In this document: piece by piece, positions 30,351-43,104 of the stretch
Numbering within the stretch: the stretch's first letter is position 1
How the letters are laid out: every line of letters begins with the position of its first letter
From: Diacronema lutheri
Lineage: Eukaryota > Haptophyta > Pavlovophyceae > Pavlovales > Pavlovaceae
Length of the DNA: 64,000 nucleotides
Assembly: GCA_019448385.1 (NCBI GenBank)
Contig: JAGTXO010000017.1
Location: forward strand, 124,001-188,000
Direction of reading: 5' to 3'
Translations under genes and position numbers: made by a program
Notes under the pieces: generated by a model
Told to the model about the DNA's origin: nothing
The model's input: only the letters and a program-made list of their open reading frames with translations
The model's database searches: none

Positions 30351-31773
30351 ATGGCGCGCGCACGGCGCAGCGCCTTGAGCAAGTTTTACGTCGTCGGTCG
30401 GCAGCCTGTGGAAGACGCGTTTGACGGCCCGATGTGGCCGGTGAGAGTGCCCGGCGTGCCGCGTGGTGAGCGCCTGCACGGCTTGCCGGGCTCGGCGCGC
30501 GCCCAGCCAGCCTCCCTCCACCCCGCCGCAAACCGTGCGTGCGCACCCCGCACACCCGGCGCTGCGCGGCGCGGCGCAGGCGCGAAGAACGAGGGCAACG
30601 CGTGCTACACGACGTCCTTATGCAATCGCTCTTCGCCCTGAACGTGCTCCGTGCGATGCTTCGCTCCGCTTCGCGCCGTGCCAACAGCGTCGAGAGGGCG
30701 CGTTTTCGGGACTTTGGCACGCTGATCGAGGACACCAAGGCGCCGACACGGCTGTGTCTTGTGTCCGTCATCGACGTCATCTCGGGCCGTGGCGCGCGAA
30801 GGACGCCGCAGGATGCCGCTGAGTTCTTCCGGTTGCTACTCGGCCGAGTGCCCGGGCTCGCTGCGGCCTTCGGAGCCGACACACGCGTCGGGCCAGTGCT
30901 CGAGCAGATCGCCGTGCCTTCAGAGTCCGGCGAGGGCATCGCCGTACTCGTCAGCGTCGGCGGCGATGCGGCGCGCGCGCTTGCACACGCTCTGGGGTGC
31001 GCCGCTGGGCCGCCGCGGGATCGCCACACGAACGCGGGCCACTCGGGCGTGCTCACGCCAGCCAGCATCGCTGTCGAGGCGCCGCGCACGACGCGCGGCA
31101 ATGGCCCGCAGTGCAAGAACAACCGCGCGCTCGTGTGCGCGCCGCGGCTGCTACTCGGCGGGCGCGACCACCTCCTCGTCGCCGGCGTGGTGCACGTGGG
31201 CGAGGGGCCGATGAGCGGGCACCTTGTCGCCATCGTGCTCCGCAACGAGGCTTGGCTTCCGTGCGACGACTACAACGTGCGGCGGCGCGCACGGTCGCTC
31301 GGTGCCGCGACCGGCGGTCGAGCGCAGCCGCAACCGCCCCGTCCTCCCGCGCGGCACGCGCGCGTGGCCTGAAAGCTCGCGCGCGCGCCTGCCGCACGCA
31401 CGCGCGTTGCCCGCGCAGATCTACAACGTGCCTGAGTCCGACGCGCTGGCGTGGGCAAGTGGTGCGAGCATGCTCGTTCACAGCCGGCTCGACGTGGAGC
31501 CGTTGGACCCGGCGCCGGGCTCAGCGTCACCGCCGTCGGCCGCATCGCCTGCGTGGCCGAGCTCGGAGCCCGACGCGCCGACCTTGCCGGCAGCCTGGCC
31601 GCGGGTGCGGCAGATGGCAGCGGTGCCAACAGATGCGACGATCGGCATCGCGGAGACGGCTGCAGACATCTCTACGGCGGCGATCGGCCCAGCTGCGCGC
31701 GAGGCCCGCCAAGTTGTCTCCGTGACGCGCGCATTGCCAACAGCGGTGAGTGCGTCCTCGTCTCCGGCGGCCG

Positions 31774-31812
<39 letters not shown>

Positions 31813-32350
31813 ACACACACACACCACTCTCCCTACCTTCTTCCTCCTTTCGCACCTCGCACGCGCACGCCGTCCGCTGCCCGCTGTCCGCGGCCCAAAT
31901 TGCCTTGCGGAAGCCGAGCAGGCAGAGCCCTGCTTGGATGGCTCCAGCGCGCATCTTGTGGATGGCGACGCTGTGGGCGAGCACGGACGCTTAAATGTGA
32001 CCAGTGGCGCGCTAACTGGACGTCGAGCGTGTGCGCCTTGTCCGCACGTGTGCACTTACGTGCGTCTGCGGCGATCTGCCCGGCGTAGTAGTCCGCGCGC
32101 GCGGGAACCGCGTCGGCAGTAGGAGCAGGATAACGTACTTGCGCCTGACGAGGACGGCGAGAAGTGCGGCTTTTCGCTCGGGGCCTACCATGCCGCCGAG
32201 GTTGGCGCTGGCGCGCGTGAGGCAGTCGGAGCGCGCTGGGCCCGGGTTGAAGGCCTCACCCCAGGGGACGGGAGGATTCAAGGCGCCGAGCCGCTGCGGG
32301 TGCGGCGGGAGGCCCCGGGCGGGTGTGCTAATGCGGCTCGATGGCCGCCT
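30351..32350 (+). CDS. Ubiquitin carboxyl-terminal hydrolase (USP)-like protein, several exons
   Basis: Removes ubiquitin from proteins if active. The Cys box reads KNEGNACYT near 30,590-30,610 (family G-N-x-C-Y), followed by MQSLFALNVLRAML and the helical region ARRTPQDAAEFFRLLLGRVP. The His box is GEGPMSGHLVAIVLRNEAWL then PCDDYN (31,200-31,276; family 'GHY.A.....W...DD'). An intron 31277-31418 (GTGCGG..GCGCAG) leads to IYNVPESDALAWASGASMLV HSR-type sequence, matching the family's closing 'aY.LvY.R'. That exon ends at 31745 (GTGAGT donor), and a plausible further exon is 32129 to about 32350 (DNVLAPDEDGEKCGFSLGAY). The frame changes once in the Cys-box region, so it may be broken or misassembled. 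Whether it belongs to the host or the neighbouring element is unknown. Confidence 0.5.
31779..31830. repeat. Poly-C followed by CA repeats
   Basis: Thirty-four C then ACACACAC, about 33 bases after the GTGAGT donor of the USP-like gene. It is poly-C in the sense of that gene. Confidence 0.9.
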
Positions 32351-32375
32351 GCCGGGGGGGGGGGGGGGGGGGGGG

Positions 32376-32406
<31 letters not shown>

Positions 32407-32807
32407 GTTGGGCCGCCCGCGGAAACGGAGGTGAGCGTGTGGGAGCGGCGCGCGTCGGCGCGCGCGGCTGGCGTGCAGCACGGATAAGTCTTGTGTGGAC
32501 TTCGCGGGGCGGATCCCGGTGCAGGGATTGCCGACGTAGGCCGCGAGCGCGAGCAGGGCGGGGATGAAGACGGATGATGGGGTTGGGGCCAAGGCCGCCG
32601 CACCCGCAGCTATCACGGTGGCAGCGACCGCCACGGTCAGTGCGAGGCTCGCGTGGCCGCTGCGCGGGCAGCTCGCCCGCCAGGTCCAGGAGGGCCGGCC
32701 TGCGGCCTCAGTGCCCAGCGTTGGGCATGTCAGCGTCTGCGTCTGCGGGCCCGCCACTGCGATGGCGCTTTGAGCCTGGCGCACCAAAACGCAATCGGTC
32801 CGCCGAT

Positions 32808-32842
<35 letters not shown>

Positions 32843-34749
32843 CGAGGCGTGCGGGCTTGGGGTGGGCTCCGGGTGCCGGCGCTGTGCCAGCGGCGGGCTT
32901 GGTTGACGCCGTCTCGCCGGGGCCCTTGCGCCTTGCGGCGCGAGCGTCGCGGAGGGGCGTCGGCTGCGCTGGCTCCGCGTCGGCGGTGGCGTGGGGCAGG
33001 CTCTTGTGGAGGGCGGAGCGCTCGCGCACGAGTCGGTTGCCAAGGCGGGCTGTCTGCGTGCCGTTGGGCTGCGCTTGGGTAGGTAGGACCTGCGGCCTCG
33101 GGGGCGGGCGCGTTTTCGTGTTGGGCCAGGCGGCAGCGCGCACCGGCCGTGTTCGCGGCCGGCAGGCGGACGTCCGCAGCGGGGCGGAGAATGCAGGCGA
33201 AGCGCCTGCATGAACGCGGTTCGCACCTGGCGGCCAGGCGATCACGAACCGTTGGGTCGCCCGGCTGTTTGGTGGAGCCGAGGGCAGCAAGGATAGCAAG
33301 CTTGGCCGCCTCATCGGTGACGAGCGGCACTGTTGCCCAGCTCTGTACCTCGAAGCCCTGGATGTGCAGGCGTCGGGGAAGTTCCCGGCAGCGTCGCCTG
33401 CGTCCGTCGAGAGGCGGACCGAACTCGCGCCCGTGCCCCCGTTGGCGACACCGAGCTCTCGCTCGTTCACACCGGCCCGCCGACGCGGGCGCGTGGTGCG
33501 CGCGCGTTGGGTGCGTGTCTGCCTCGAGCAGCGTGCCCAGTCGCAGTGTGGGCGCGTGTCCGTCTGCCTCAAAACGCCACGTGGAGGGGAAGGCGCGGGG
33601 CGGGCTCGCCGAGGAGGTGCCGCCGCTCGCTGCCACCCGGCGCGGGCTCGGGGCAGCCGTCTTCGGGTGCCGCGCTCTTCGCGCCATGCACGAACGTTCC
33701 GCCGCGCTCGCAGCGCGCGAGCGCACACACAGAGCGCGCGGCGACCCCGGCGGGGGCAGTGCGTCCCGGTGGCACTCGCGGGCGCGCGCCTGGCCTGGGC
33801 GCAGCTTGGCGCGTTGCCGCCCGCGCAGCGAGCCGCCCGCGCGCCTCGCCGCGCGCGCGCTTCGTCGCACGCGTGCGCCCTGCATGCACGCGCACAGCGC
33901 GCGGCGGCTCGGCGCAGTGCAAGGCAGAGCGTGCTGCAACGGTTGCGAGGGCGCGCACGCGCGGCGCGGCGCGCCCCTGTGTGGTCGCCTGCGCGCGGCG
34001 CGTGGTCCGGACGCAGCTCGGTGGCGTGATGCCGTTCGTGCAACACAGTGCGCGTGAGAGCCGCACGTGCACACCTGCAGTGCAACGCGGCATTGCGCGC
34101 GTTGCGTGCGCGGAGCGCGGCTGGATGTGCCTGAGGTCGCGCAGCATGCCGCGCGCCGCGCGCTGTGCGGCGCAGCGAGTCGGCCATGCCCCTGGTCCTC
34201 GTCTCCGGGGGGGGGGGGGGGGGGGTTTGGTGGTGGTGGCAACCAGGATCCGCCAGCGCGTGGTGGGCGCCGTCCAACTCCCAACCAGGATGCGCCCCGT
34301 TCTTCCCCGACACTCTCCGTCCAAACCCGCCGCCCAGCCTGCCGCCGCACCCGCCGCCAACGCCGCCGCGCACCCATCCGCCGAGCTCACCGCGCGCGCG
34401 CTCGCGCTCACGCTGCGCGACGAGGCTGCGCAGGCCGGCGCGCGGCCGTGCAGAGCAGCGCAGGCCGGCGCGCGGCCGCGCGCGCGCGCTCACGTTGCGG
34501 CCGCGCAGCGAGCTTTCGCCGCGTCGCAGCCCCTCCGAGCAGCCACGATGCACGCCCCCGGAGGACGTTGGCCGCGCTCGGAGGCCGCGCTCGGGCGCGC
34601 AAAGAGAGGCGGCGCGGGCAAACGAGTAGGCTCGGCGCGCTGGCGGGTCCTGGTTGTGGGAGAGCGGGGCATTCTCCAGGGCATCATGTAAATTCTCCCA
34701 AGTATCATCCGGGCCGCCATCCGGACACTGACGTGCCCACAGTCTGCAG
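32351..34749. other. Unresolved region with long poly-G runs
   Basis: Poly-G lies at 32354-32405, 32809-32842 and 34207-34225. Candidate coding pieces are found mainly on the minus strand: a hydrophobic segment near 32,520-32,690 (TVAVAATVIAAGAAALAPTP then FIPALLALAAYVGNP), IQGFEVQSWATVPLVTDEAA near 33,300-33,370, and DDTWENLHDALENAPLSHNQ near 34,660-34,715. A plus-strand frame also covers 32,564-32,773. These could be exons of one minus-strand membrane protein, but no chain of splice sites could be fixed and no family was recognised. Poly-C runs in this window mostly follow the sense of transcription, which would favour the minus strand here. Confidence 0.35.
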
Positions 34750-35340
34750 ATGGAGGACTCCGTGAAGGACGCTTTGCGCGGCGGGCGGGGCGGCTCGGAC
34801 AGTTTCTCGCTGGCCCTCAGCACCATTCTGTCGCCGGGAGATACCCACCCCCACGTGGTCCCATCCACTTGCCTCATCGCCCTGCTGCGTTACGCGGATT
34901 TCGGCACGAGCAGGGTTAGGGTGGGCGACACGGGGTGCTCGCAGCATGCGCTCAAGGTGGCGCTGCGCAACCTGCGCAAAGCATGCGCGGATGCGGACCG
35001 GTTTGGGCAGGTGCTCGTGGTCGTGCTACCGTTCTGCCTCCGCGCGTCCAGCGGCCTCGCGCACTGGACGGCGGCGTACCTGCTCCTCGCGCCGCCCGCG
35101 CAGCGCGGCGCGCCGCCCGGCGCCGCGCTCGCCCTGCTCGCCGATTCGCGCACCTTGGGCAACGGCGAATCGGCGTACGCCACGGCGGCCGGCGTGCTCA
35201 TCAAGAAGCTTGCGCAGCGCATCGGCAGAACAGCGCCGCCCATCGATGCCTTCAAGGCGCCCCCGCAGAGTGGGGCCGCGTGTTGCTTCGCCGCGGCAAC
35301 AGTCGCGGCCGAGGTCGCGGCGAGCGCATCGACGCTCTAC
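34750..35340 (+). other. C48/Ulp1-adenain-like cysteine protease core 1
   Basis: The N-terminal ~195 residues of the giant frame show the triad spacing of clan CE proteases: His105 in GLAHWTAAYLLL, Asp132 in ALLADSRTLG, Gln173 and Cys178/179 in PPQSGAACCFAAAT. The 'HW', 'D-S/T' and 'Q..xC' surroundings are those of Ulp1/SENP, adenain and related transposon-borne proteases. Such enzymes cut SUMO/ubiquitin-like proteins or viral polyproteins. Family membership rests on motif order, not a search. Confidence 0.55.
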
Positions 35341-38300
35341 GGCCGCCGCGCGAATGTCCTTGTCGAGATCAAGAAGGCTTTGGACGCGCGCCTCGCGCGC
35401 CTCACGACGGCCGCGTACGAGGAGACCCGCGCGCGCACGCTCCGCGCCGCCATCGGCGCTCTGCTCGGCGACCGCGCCAGGCGCTTCGGCCCGTTCACCC
35501 GCGAGGCCGCGCGGCTCGCCGAGGCCGCGCGGCTCGCCGAGGCGTGCGATGCCAGTGTCGGCGGATCCGCGCCCGACGGGCTGCTGCAGGCCGTCGAGGC
35601 GGCGCTGCGCGCGCCCGACGACCGCATCGCACGCACGGCCGCGCTCGACGCGCTCACGGGCGCTGCAGGCCGCGCGCTGTCGACGGCGGCCAGGCCGCGC
35701 GGCGCGGCGGCGCCAAGGCCGCCGTCGCGAGCACCACCGCCGCGTGCGCCGCAGCGGCGCGCCGCCTCGGCGTGGGGGCCCCGACCATTCAGCCTCCTCG
35801 GCGGGGGCGAGGGCGACGGGGACGATGGCGACGCCACCACCGCTGACGACGGGGAGGGCGCGGAGGACGGGGACGACGACCTCGCGGGCGCGGCGGCTGC
35901 GGCGGTGGCGACGGGCACGGCGGCGACGAGCGCGGTGGCGGCGGGCGCGGCGCCAACCTCGCCGGCGGCGGCGGACGGCGGTGGCTCGGCGCCGCTCGAA
36001 CGCCGCTGCGTCTACACTGCGCCTGATGAGGGCGACGCGGACGCGCGCGTGTACGACGCCAAGGACCCCGAGCAGCTAAAAGCGGGTAGGGCGCGGCTGC
36101 GGGCGAACAGCGGGCGCGCGCCCGCCGTGGTCGACACGCTTTTCGCGCACGCGACGGGCACGATCGTCACGCGGCAGCGCACGGAGGGCGTGACCGGCGC
36201 GGGCATGCACCACCTCGCCGCCCCGACGCAGGGCGCGGGGTACGGTACCGTCGTGCGGGCCGAGCTGGGCGAGCCCGGCTTCGCGGGGACGACACGGCAC
36301 ATGACGTCGGGCGTGGAGAACCAGCCGCGCGCGGTACGAGCGGCCGCGCGCGCGTACGCGCACGACGGCTGGGGCGGCGTGTACAATGCGCACGAGGACT
36401 TTGCCGCCTTCGAGGGCTTGCCGCGGCTCGCCGCGCCCGAATCGCTCGCGGCCATCGCCGGCGGGTCGGCGGACGCGGTGTTCTGCTGGCGGTCCGGCCG
36501 GTCCGTCAACGGCGAGGTGACGACGGTTCACTTCAATGGCGACCGCGCCGCCGCCATCGACCACGCGCGGGCGCTGCGCGTCAGGCCCGATTGGCGCTCG
36601 CAGCCCAGGATCTACGAGGCGGCGTGCGGCGCGGAGGGCACGGTGCTGCTCGTGTGGGTCGTGCCCGACCGTCACAAGAACCCGCGGCTGGACTGGGCGC
36701 CGATTCTCGTCGTGATCCACCTGCCCGCCGACCCCGACTGGCTCGCGCGCGCCACGCCGGCGATCGCGAAGGCGCGGCGCGAGGTCGAGGACGGACGCGC
36801 GCGCGCGGAGGCGCGCGGCGTGCCGCAGCACCTCGCCTACACGCTGAGCCCACGCTTCCGAGGCACCGCGCCGCGCGGCGCCGCGCGCGTGCCGCCGCGC
36901 CTCGGCGCGAGCGACGCGCGCGAGGCGCGCGCGCTCGCGGCGCTCGAGTCGGCGCTCATGTTCGCGCCGGCCTGGCGGCGCGCGGTGCGCGCGGCGAGCC
37001 GCGCCCCCGGCAGTGGCGCCGCGGCCGTCGAGCGCGCGCTCGCGCGCCTGCACAACGCGCCCGAGCCCGATGACGAGAGCGCGCCCGAGTCGGCGCGCGT
37101 CGCGCCGCTCGCCGCCGCGCTCGAGCAGTCGGCGGGCTGGCCGGCGGGCACGGCGCGCATGGCGGCAAGCGTGACCAAGGGCCCCGGCGTCGGAGATGGC
37201 GCAGGTGGCGACGAAGCGATCAAGGTGGAGGAAACGGCGAAGACGAGCGGCGACGGCTGCACCGGCACGCCTCCTCTGCGCCCGGCCGCGCGCGCGGCCG
37301 GCGCGGCGGACGACGGAGGGGCGGCGGTCGTGGCGGGCGTCGAGGGCGAGCGCGACGCACTCGCCAAGACGGGTGCCGGCGGCTGCGACGACGACGCTCG
37401 CGAGCCGCTGTCGGCCGGCAAGCCCGGCGCACTCGCCGCCGCGGCGACCGTCGGGGGTTTCGGCGAGCTCGTCGGCAGCCTATGCGCGTGGCTGGCGCAC
37501 GGCGCGGCTGGCGGCGCCATCGCGGTCATCTCCCCCGGGACGGCCGCGCGCGGAGCAAACGGCACGCCGCAGCGCGCCGAGCCGCCGGCCGCCGGCGATC
37601 CCGTCGCTCCGCACGCGCGCGTCGCCGCTGCGGCGCCCTTGGCGGGCAGCGCGGCGGCGCCGTCGTCGGACGCGCGCGACGCGCAGCGCGGCGTCGCGGG
37701 ATTCGACGCGGCCGCGCACGCGCACGCGCGCGACGGCTCCCGGGCGGCACGGCGGATGCGCAAGCAAGAGGGGGCGGTGCACAGGGCCTTCCGCAAGTCC
37801 CTCTGGCGCGACGCGACGTTTGTCGAGTTCGTTGAGAAGCTGCGCCCCGACGGCAGCGCGCAGCTGCTCGCGCGCGAGCCCACGCGGCACGCGGCGGCGG
37901 TGCTGTGCGAGCTCGCGCGCGGCCGCGACGGCGCGAGCGGCGCGGCCGGGCTGCTGCACGAGATGAGAGCCGCCGATGCGCGCGCGCGCGAGGCCGCCAA
38001 AGCGGCGGCGGAGGCAGCGCGGCCTGCGCACGGGACGCTGCGCATCGTGGCAACCGTGGCGCTGGGCGGTGCGGTCTTCGCCGGCGTGTCAGCGCTGGTC
38101 GTTGCTTGCGCGGCGCGCACGGCGACCGGTGCGCTCTTTGGGGCCCGCCGCCCGCGGGCGGCCGCGCGCGGAGCCGACGACGCGCTCGGCGCGCCGCAGC
38201 GCGCCGAGCCGCCGCCCGCCGACAAGGGCAAGCGCAGGCGCGCCAGAGCCAACGACGACCCCGTCGACGCGGCGCGCAAGGCCGTGGGCAAGGCGGAGGG

Positions 38301-41300
38301 CAACTGCCGCAAGGCAGCCCGCCGGCTGCACCTCGCTGCACTGGGCGAGGAGGAGGCGCAGCAGCGCGTGCTCGACGCCGAGGCGGCGGAGCAGCTGGCG
38401 CGCTCGCGCGAGCCGGCCGGCGGCTGGGTAGGCAGCGCGCGCGCGCGCGCGCGCGCGCGCCCCGCCGCGCGCGCGCCCGTCGATTGGCGTGCGCGCAGCG
38501 CAGAACGGCGCGCCAGCTCCGTCACCCGCGCGCCGCCGCGCCCGTGCCCCTCGCGCGCAGGGGCGCCCTGCGGACCTGCGGCTGCAACAGGCGCACTTTG
38601 GCATGCGCGAAGATGCCGACGCGGATGTGCGCCGCGCGCACGAGGCGCTGCGCCGGGCGAGACAGGGTGTGGCGTGCGCCAAGGCCAGCGTGCGGCAGAT
38701 GGAGGCGGCGTTGCTCAACGCGACGCGCTGCGCCACCGCGGTGCTCGCGCCGCGTGGCGTGCCGGAGGGTGACGAGCAGGCCGCGGCGAGAGAGCAGGCG
38801 GCGCTGGACCGGGAGGCGCCGCCGGCCGCGCAACGCGCGGCGCCGACGGCGCGCTCGCCCTCGGAGCCGCCGTCCGAGTGGGGCCCGCCAGCGGTCGGCC
38901 GGCGCCCGACGCCGCGTGCACTGTCGCACGCCGCGGGGCGCGGGGACGACAACCCGTTTGCGCCGCTCGCAACCGTCAGCGGCGATTGGTCGCCCACGCC
39001 GAGCTCGCGCTCGCCGTCCTCGCCGCCGCGGCAGCCGCCGTCCGACCGCCGCAGCGCGCAGCGTCGCAGCGCGCGCGCGCGGCCGCCGAGGCCGACCGTT
39101 TCGCCCGAGGACGCGCTCGCAGCCGAGCGCCAGGCGCGCGCGCTGTCGGAGCAGGCGGAGCAGAGGCGCGCCAAAAAGGCCGCCGCCAAGGCCGCGCGCC
39201 GCGCCGCGCGCGCCGCCGACAAGCGGACGGCGCGCGTCGTCCACGCGTGCGTAAGCGCCGCCTTGCGGCGCGTCTGCACGAGCGTCGCCACGGGCACGCC
39301 GCTCGCCGTGCTCCGCGAGCGCGCCGAGGGGCCGCGCGCGCCGAAGGCGGCGCCCGCGCCGCCACGCCGCGCAGCGGACGGCGGCCGCGCGCTCCGCCAC
39401 GCGCGTACGGCGGCCGCCGCGGCGGCGGAGCGCGAGGCGGCGGTGGCGGCCGACGCCGACGAGCGGTTCGAGCGGCAGCCCTCCGCCGCCCGGTTCGACG
39501 GCGGCGATGGCGGCGGAGGCGGCCACGTCGAGGCGAGCGCGCGACCGCGCGCCGGCGAGGCCGGCGAGGCTGGCGCGCACGGCGCGCCTGGCGCAGCGGG
39601 GACCCCGGCGGCGTCGCTCGCGTCGCGCAGCCCGTGTGATGCGCGCCGCACGGCACGCCTCCCGCACGCACGCGCCGCAGCCACCTGCGCACGCAACGGC
39701 GGCTGGGGTGGCAACGTCGGCGGCGACGTGTGCGGCGATTGTTTCGGCGGCGGCGGCGTCCGTCGCGACGCCTGCGGCGGCGGCGACGCCACCTGCGGCT
39801 GCGGCGATGGCGGCGTCGGTGCTGGCGCTGGCGAGGCCCCTGCACACGGTGCGCCGGCGCGCGCGACGGCGTCGCGCTTGCTGCGCTTGCTCGGCGCGCC
39901 ACGCGCCGTGCTCGGTGCGATGGCGCACGCCGCGGCCGTGTTGGCGCGCGGCGTGGCCGCAGCCGTCGCTGGCGTGCGCGCCGCCGCGCGCGCCGTGCGG
40001 CGCGCGCGCCGCCGAGCGCCTCGCGCGCGCCGCACGGCTGCGCGGCGGGCTCGCGGCCCGCCGATGCGCGACGTCGACGGCGCCCTGCGGCCCTCGCCGT
40101 CCTGGTTGCGCACACGCCTCGTCTGCGGCCGGCGCCTCGCGCCTCTGCGCCGCGCGGGCGCGCGCCCGCCGCCCGCACACGCCGCGCCGAGTTCCCGCGC
40201 GCGCGCTGCGCAACCCGACAGCGACGCGCCGGCGTGCGCGCCGCGGCGCTCGGCGCCTGTCGGTGCGCCGCCGCGCGCGCGTGGCCTACGCGCGGCGCGC
40301 GCACGGCGCTTCCTCGACGTCGCCGGCCGCGCGGCGCGGAGCGCGCGCCTCGGCGCGCGCATCACGCGCCAGCGCACGCCGGGCCCGTCATCGGAGCCCT
40401 GCACGGCCGAGAGCGGCGACGGCGCGGGCGCCGGCGGCGTCGGCGCGGCGGCGCCTGGCGCGGCGACGATGCGCGCCACCGGCGCGCGCGCAGCGCGCGC
40501 TGCGGCGGCGGCGGTCGGTGGCGCCTCGCGTCTCGCGCGCCGCGCGATGGCAAGCGCCGCCGCCGCTGCCACCTCCATCGCCGGCGCTGCCGCCTCGACC
40601 GTCGCCGCCGCCGCCGTTGCCATCGGCGCGGCCGTCACGTCACCGGCGTTCGCCGCGGCGCGCGGCATGGCGGCCGCATGCGTCGCTGCCTGCGCCCGCC
40701 CCACCGCCGCGCAGGCGGCCGCGTCGCGCGCGCTCGGCGCGCTCTTCGTGCTCGTCGACGCGGCCGACGCGGCGGGCGACAGCGACGCCGCGCTCGGCGC
40801 GCTCGCGGCCGCGGTCGACGCGACGGAGCTGCGCCCGCCGCCGGCCTTTTGGCGCGCGGGCCGCGCCGCGGCGTACGCACCGCGTCCGCCGCCCCTCGAC
40901 TCGGCGCGGCCGCGCTACAACCGGCGCGCGCGCGCACCTAGCCCTCCCGTCGCGGCCGCGCGGCGCAATCTCGCGCGCGCGGTGCGCGAGCTCACGCGCG
41001 CCGCGCGCGCTGAGCGCGATCGCGCGCCGGCGCCGCGCGGCGCGCGCGGCGGCGTGCTCCACGCGCTGCGCGCGTCGCTCCCCGTGCACGCGCGTGCCGC
41101 GCTCGGCACGGACGCGGAGCTGCGCGCGGACATCGCCGCGTTCGCGCGCGCGCGCCGCGAGCTGCACAGCCTCACCGACGCCGAGGTGGCGGCGCTCGCG
41201 CGCCCGGACGGGCCGCCGCTGCCCGTGCGGCTCGCGTGCACGGCGGTCGCGCGCGCGCGCGGCGTGACCGTGCTGCTCGACATCGTGCCGCGCGGCGGCG

Positions 41301-43008
41301 GCGCGCCCGAGCGGCTCGTGTGCCGCGCCCGTCGCCGCGGCGCCGCCACGCGCACGCCACGGCCGACAGCCGCCGTTATCGCGCGCGCGCCTTGCATAGC
41401 GGCGCGCGTTGGCCACACTGAGCCGGCGCGCGCGTGCGCGGGCGGATCGATCGGGGTCGCGCGCCTCCGTTCAGCGCGCCGCCGCTCTTGGCGTGGGGCG
41501 CGGCTCGACGTGCACACCCGCGAGCGGCTGGCCACACCGGTGCCAGGCCACGTCGTGGCCTGCGCCGCCGCCTCGGCCATCGGCGCGTGCGTCGCTCGCG
41601 CGCGGCTTGGGCTTGCACGGCTGGCGCGCGCGTGGCCCTGCGCCTCCGCTCCACTGGCCACTGCTGCTGTCGCCTTCGCGCCTGCCGCCGACGGTGTTTT
41701 CTGCGCCCCGCTGGGCGCTCCTGCATCCGCCTTCGCGCCTGCCGCCGACGGTGTTTTCCCCGCCGCACTAGCCGCTGCTGCATCCGCCTTCGCGCCTGCC
41801 GCCGATTTTCCCGCCCCACTAGTTGCTCCTGCACTCGCCTCCGCGCCAGCCACCGACGGCGTTTTCCCCGCCCCACTAGTCGCTGCCGCTGTCGCGTCCG
41901 CGCCTGCCGCCGCGGGCGTGTCTTCCGCCCCACCAGCCATCGCCGCCGCGCCCGCCGCCAACGTGCGCACCGCCAACGTGCCCGTTGCCAACGAGGCTAC
42001 CGCCACCGAACCAGCCGCCCTTGAGCTTCCCCTCCAACCCGCCAACTCGGCGCTGCTGGCGTGGGCGGGCGACGCGGCTGCGCGCCGGCTGGCCTCCGCC
42101 GCCGCGAGCGCCGGCCTCCCGCAGGCAGAGGTGGAGCGCATCGCCAGCGGCGACATGCTCGCCTCAACCGTCGACGCGTGCTGCGAGGTCGTGCTGCGCG
42201 TGCACGGGCAGGCCGGCGGCGGGCATGTCTGCCACGTGCCGCTCGCCGCGCAACCCGCGGTGTTCCAGGACGGCGCCGAGCGCGCCGCGCTGCTGCACCG
42301 CCTGCGCAGCGAGGCGACAACGCAGGCTGTCATCGGCGTGTGGAGCCCGTCGGACGAGCGCGGCGGCGCGGGCGGTGACGACGGCGCGCAGCTCGCCTCC
42401 GGCCATTTCACCGCGTTGCGCCTTGTGCGCGTCGCGCGCGCGGGCGAGCATCGCTACGACGCGGTGCTCGTCGACACGCTCGCGTCGCCCTGCAGGCAGG
42501 CGCTCATGCTCGCCAAGGCGATAACTGCCACGCTGCACGCGGCGGGTCTCGACATTTCGCGCGTGCGCCGCGCGCTGCTGCTCAACGAGGCGGCGCAGCG
42601 TGGCGCGACGTGCGGCCTCGCGATAGTGGGCGCGCTCAACGACGCGCTCGCCGCGGCGGGCTGCTCGTCCGCGCCGCGCACGTTCAGCGTGGCGGACATG
42701 TACGCTGTCGGCGAGCGCCTCCGCGTCGCGCTGACCGGCGCGGCCAGCGATCGTGCGCCGGGCGGCGTCTGCGCGGTCACGAGCGCGGTGCGCGGCGGGG
42801 GCAGCCCCGATCGCGCCGAAACGCCGCCGCAGACGCGCGGCGCCAAGGCCGCCGCTGGCGTCACCGCCGCCGCCACCGCCGCCGCCACGCCGCCGCCGCC
42901 CGCGCTGGGCGCCGCCGCCGCCGCCACCGCCGCCGCCGCCGCTGCTGCCGCCGCCGTGGCCGCGCCGCCACCGCCGCCACCGCCGCCGCCGGCCGGCGAC
43001 GAGGGCGA

Positions 43009-43104
<96 letters not shown>

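Noticed and set aside
32278-34377. 699-codon minus-strand open frame as one gene
   Set aside because: It crosses poly-G runs and low-complexity stretches; only short parts look coding, so it is left as an unresolved region.
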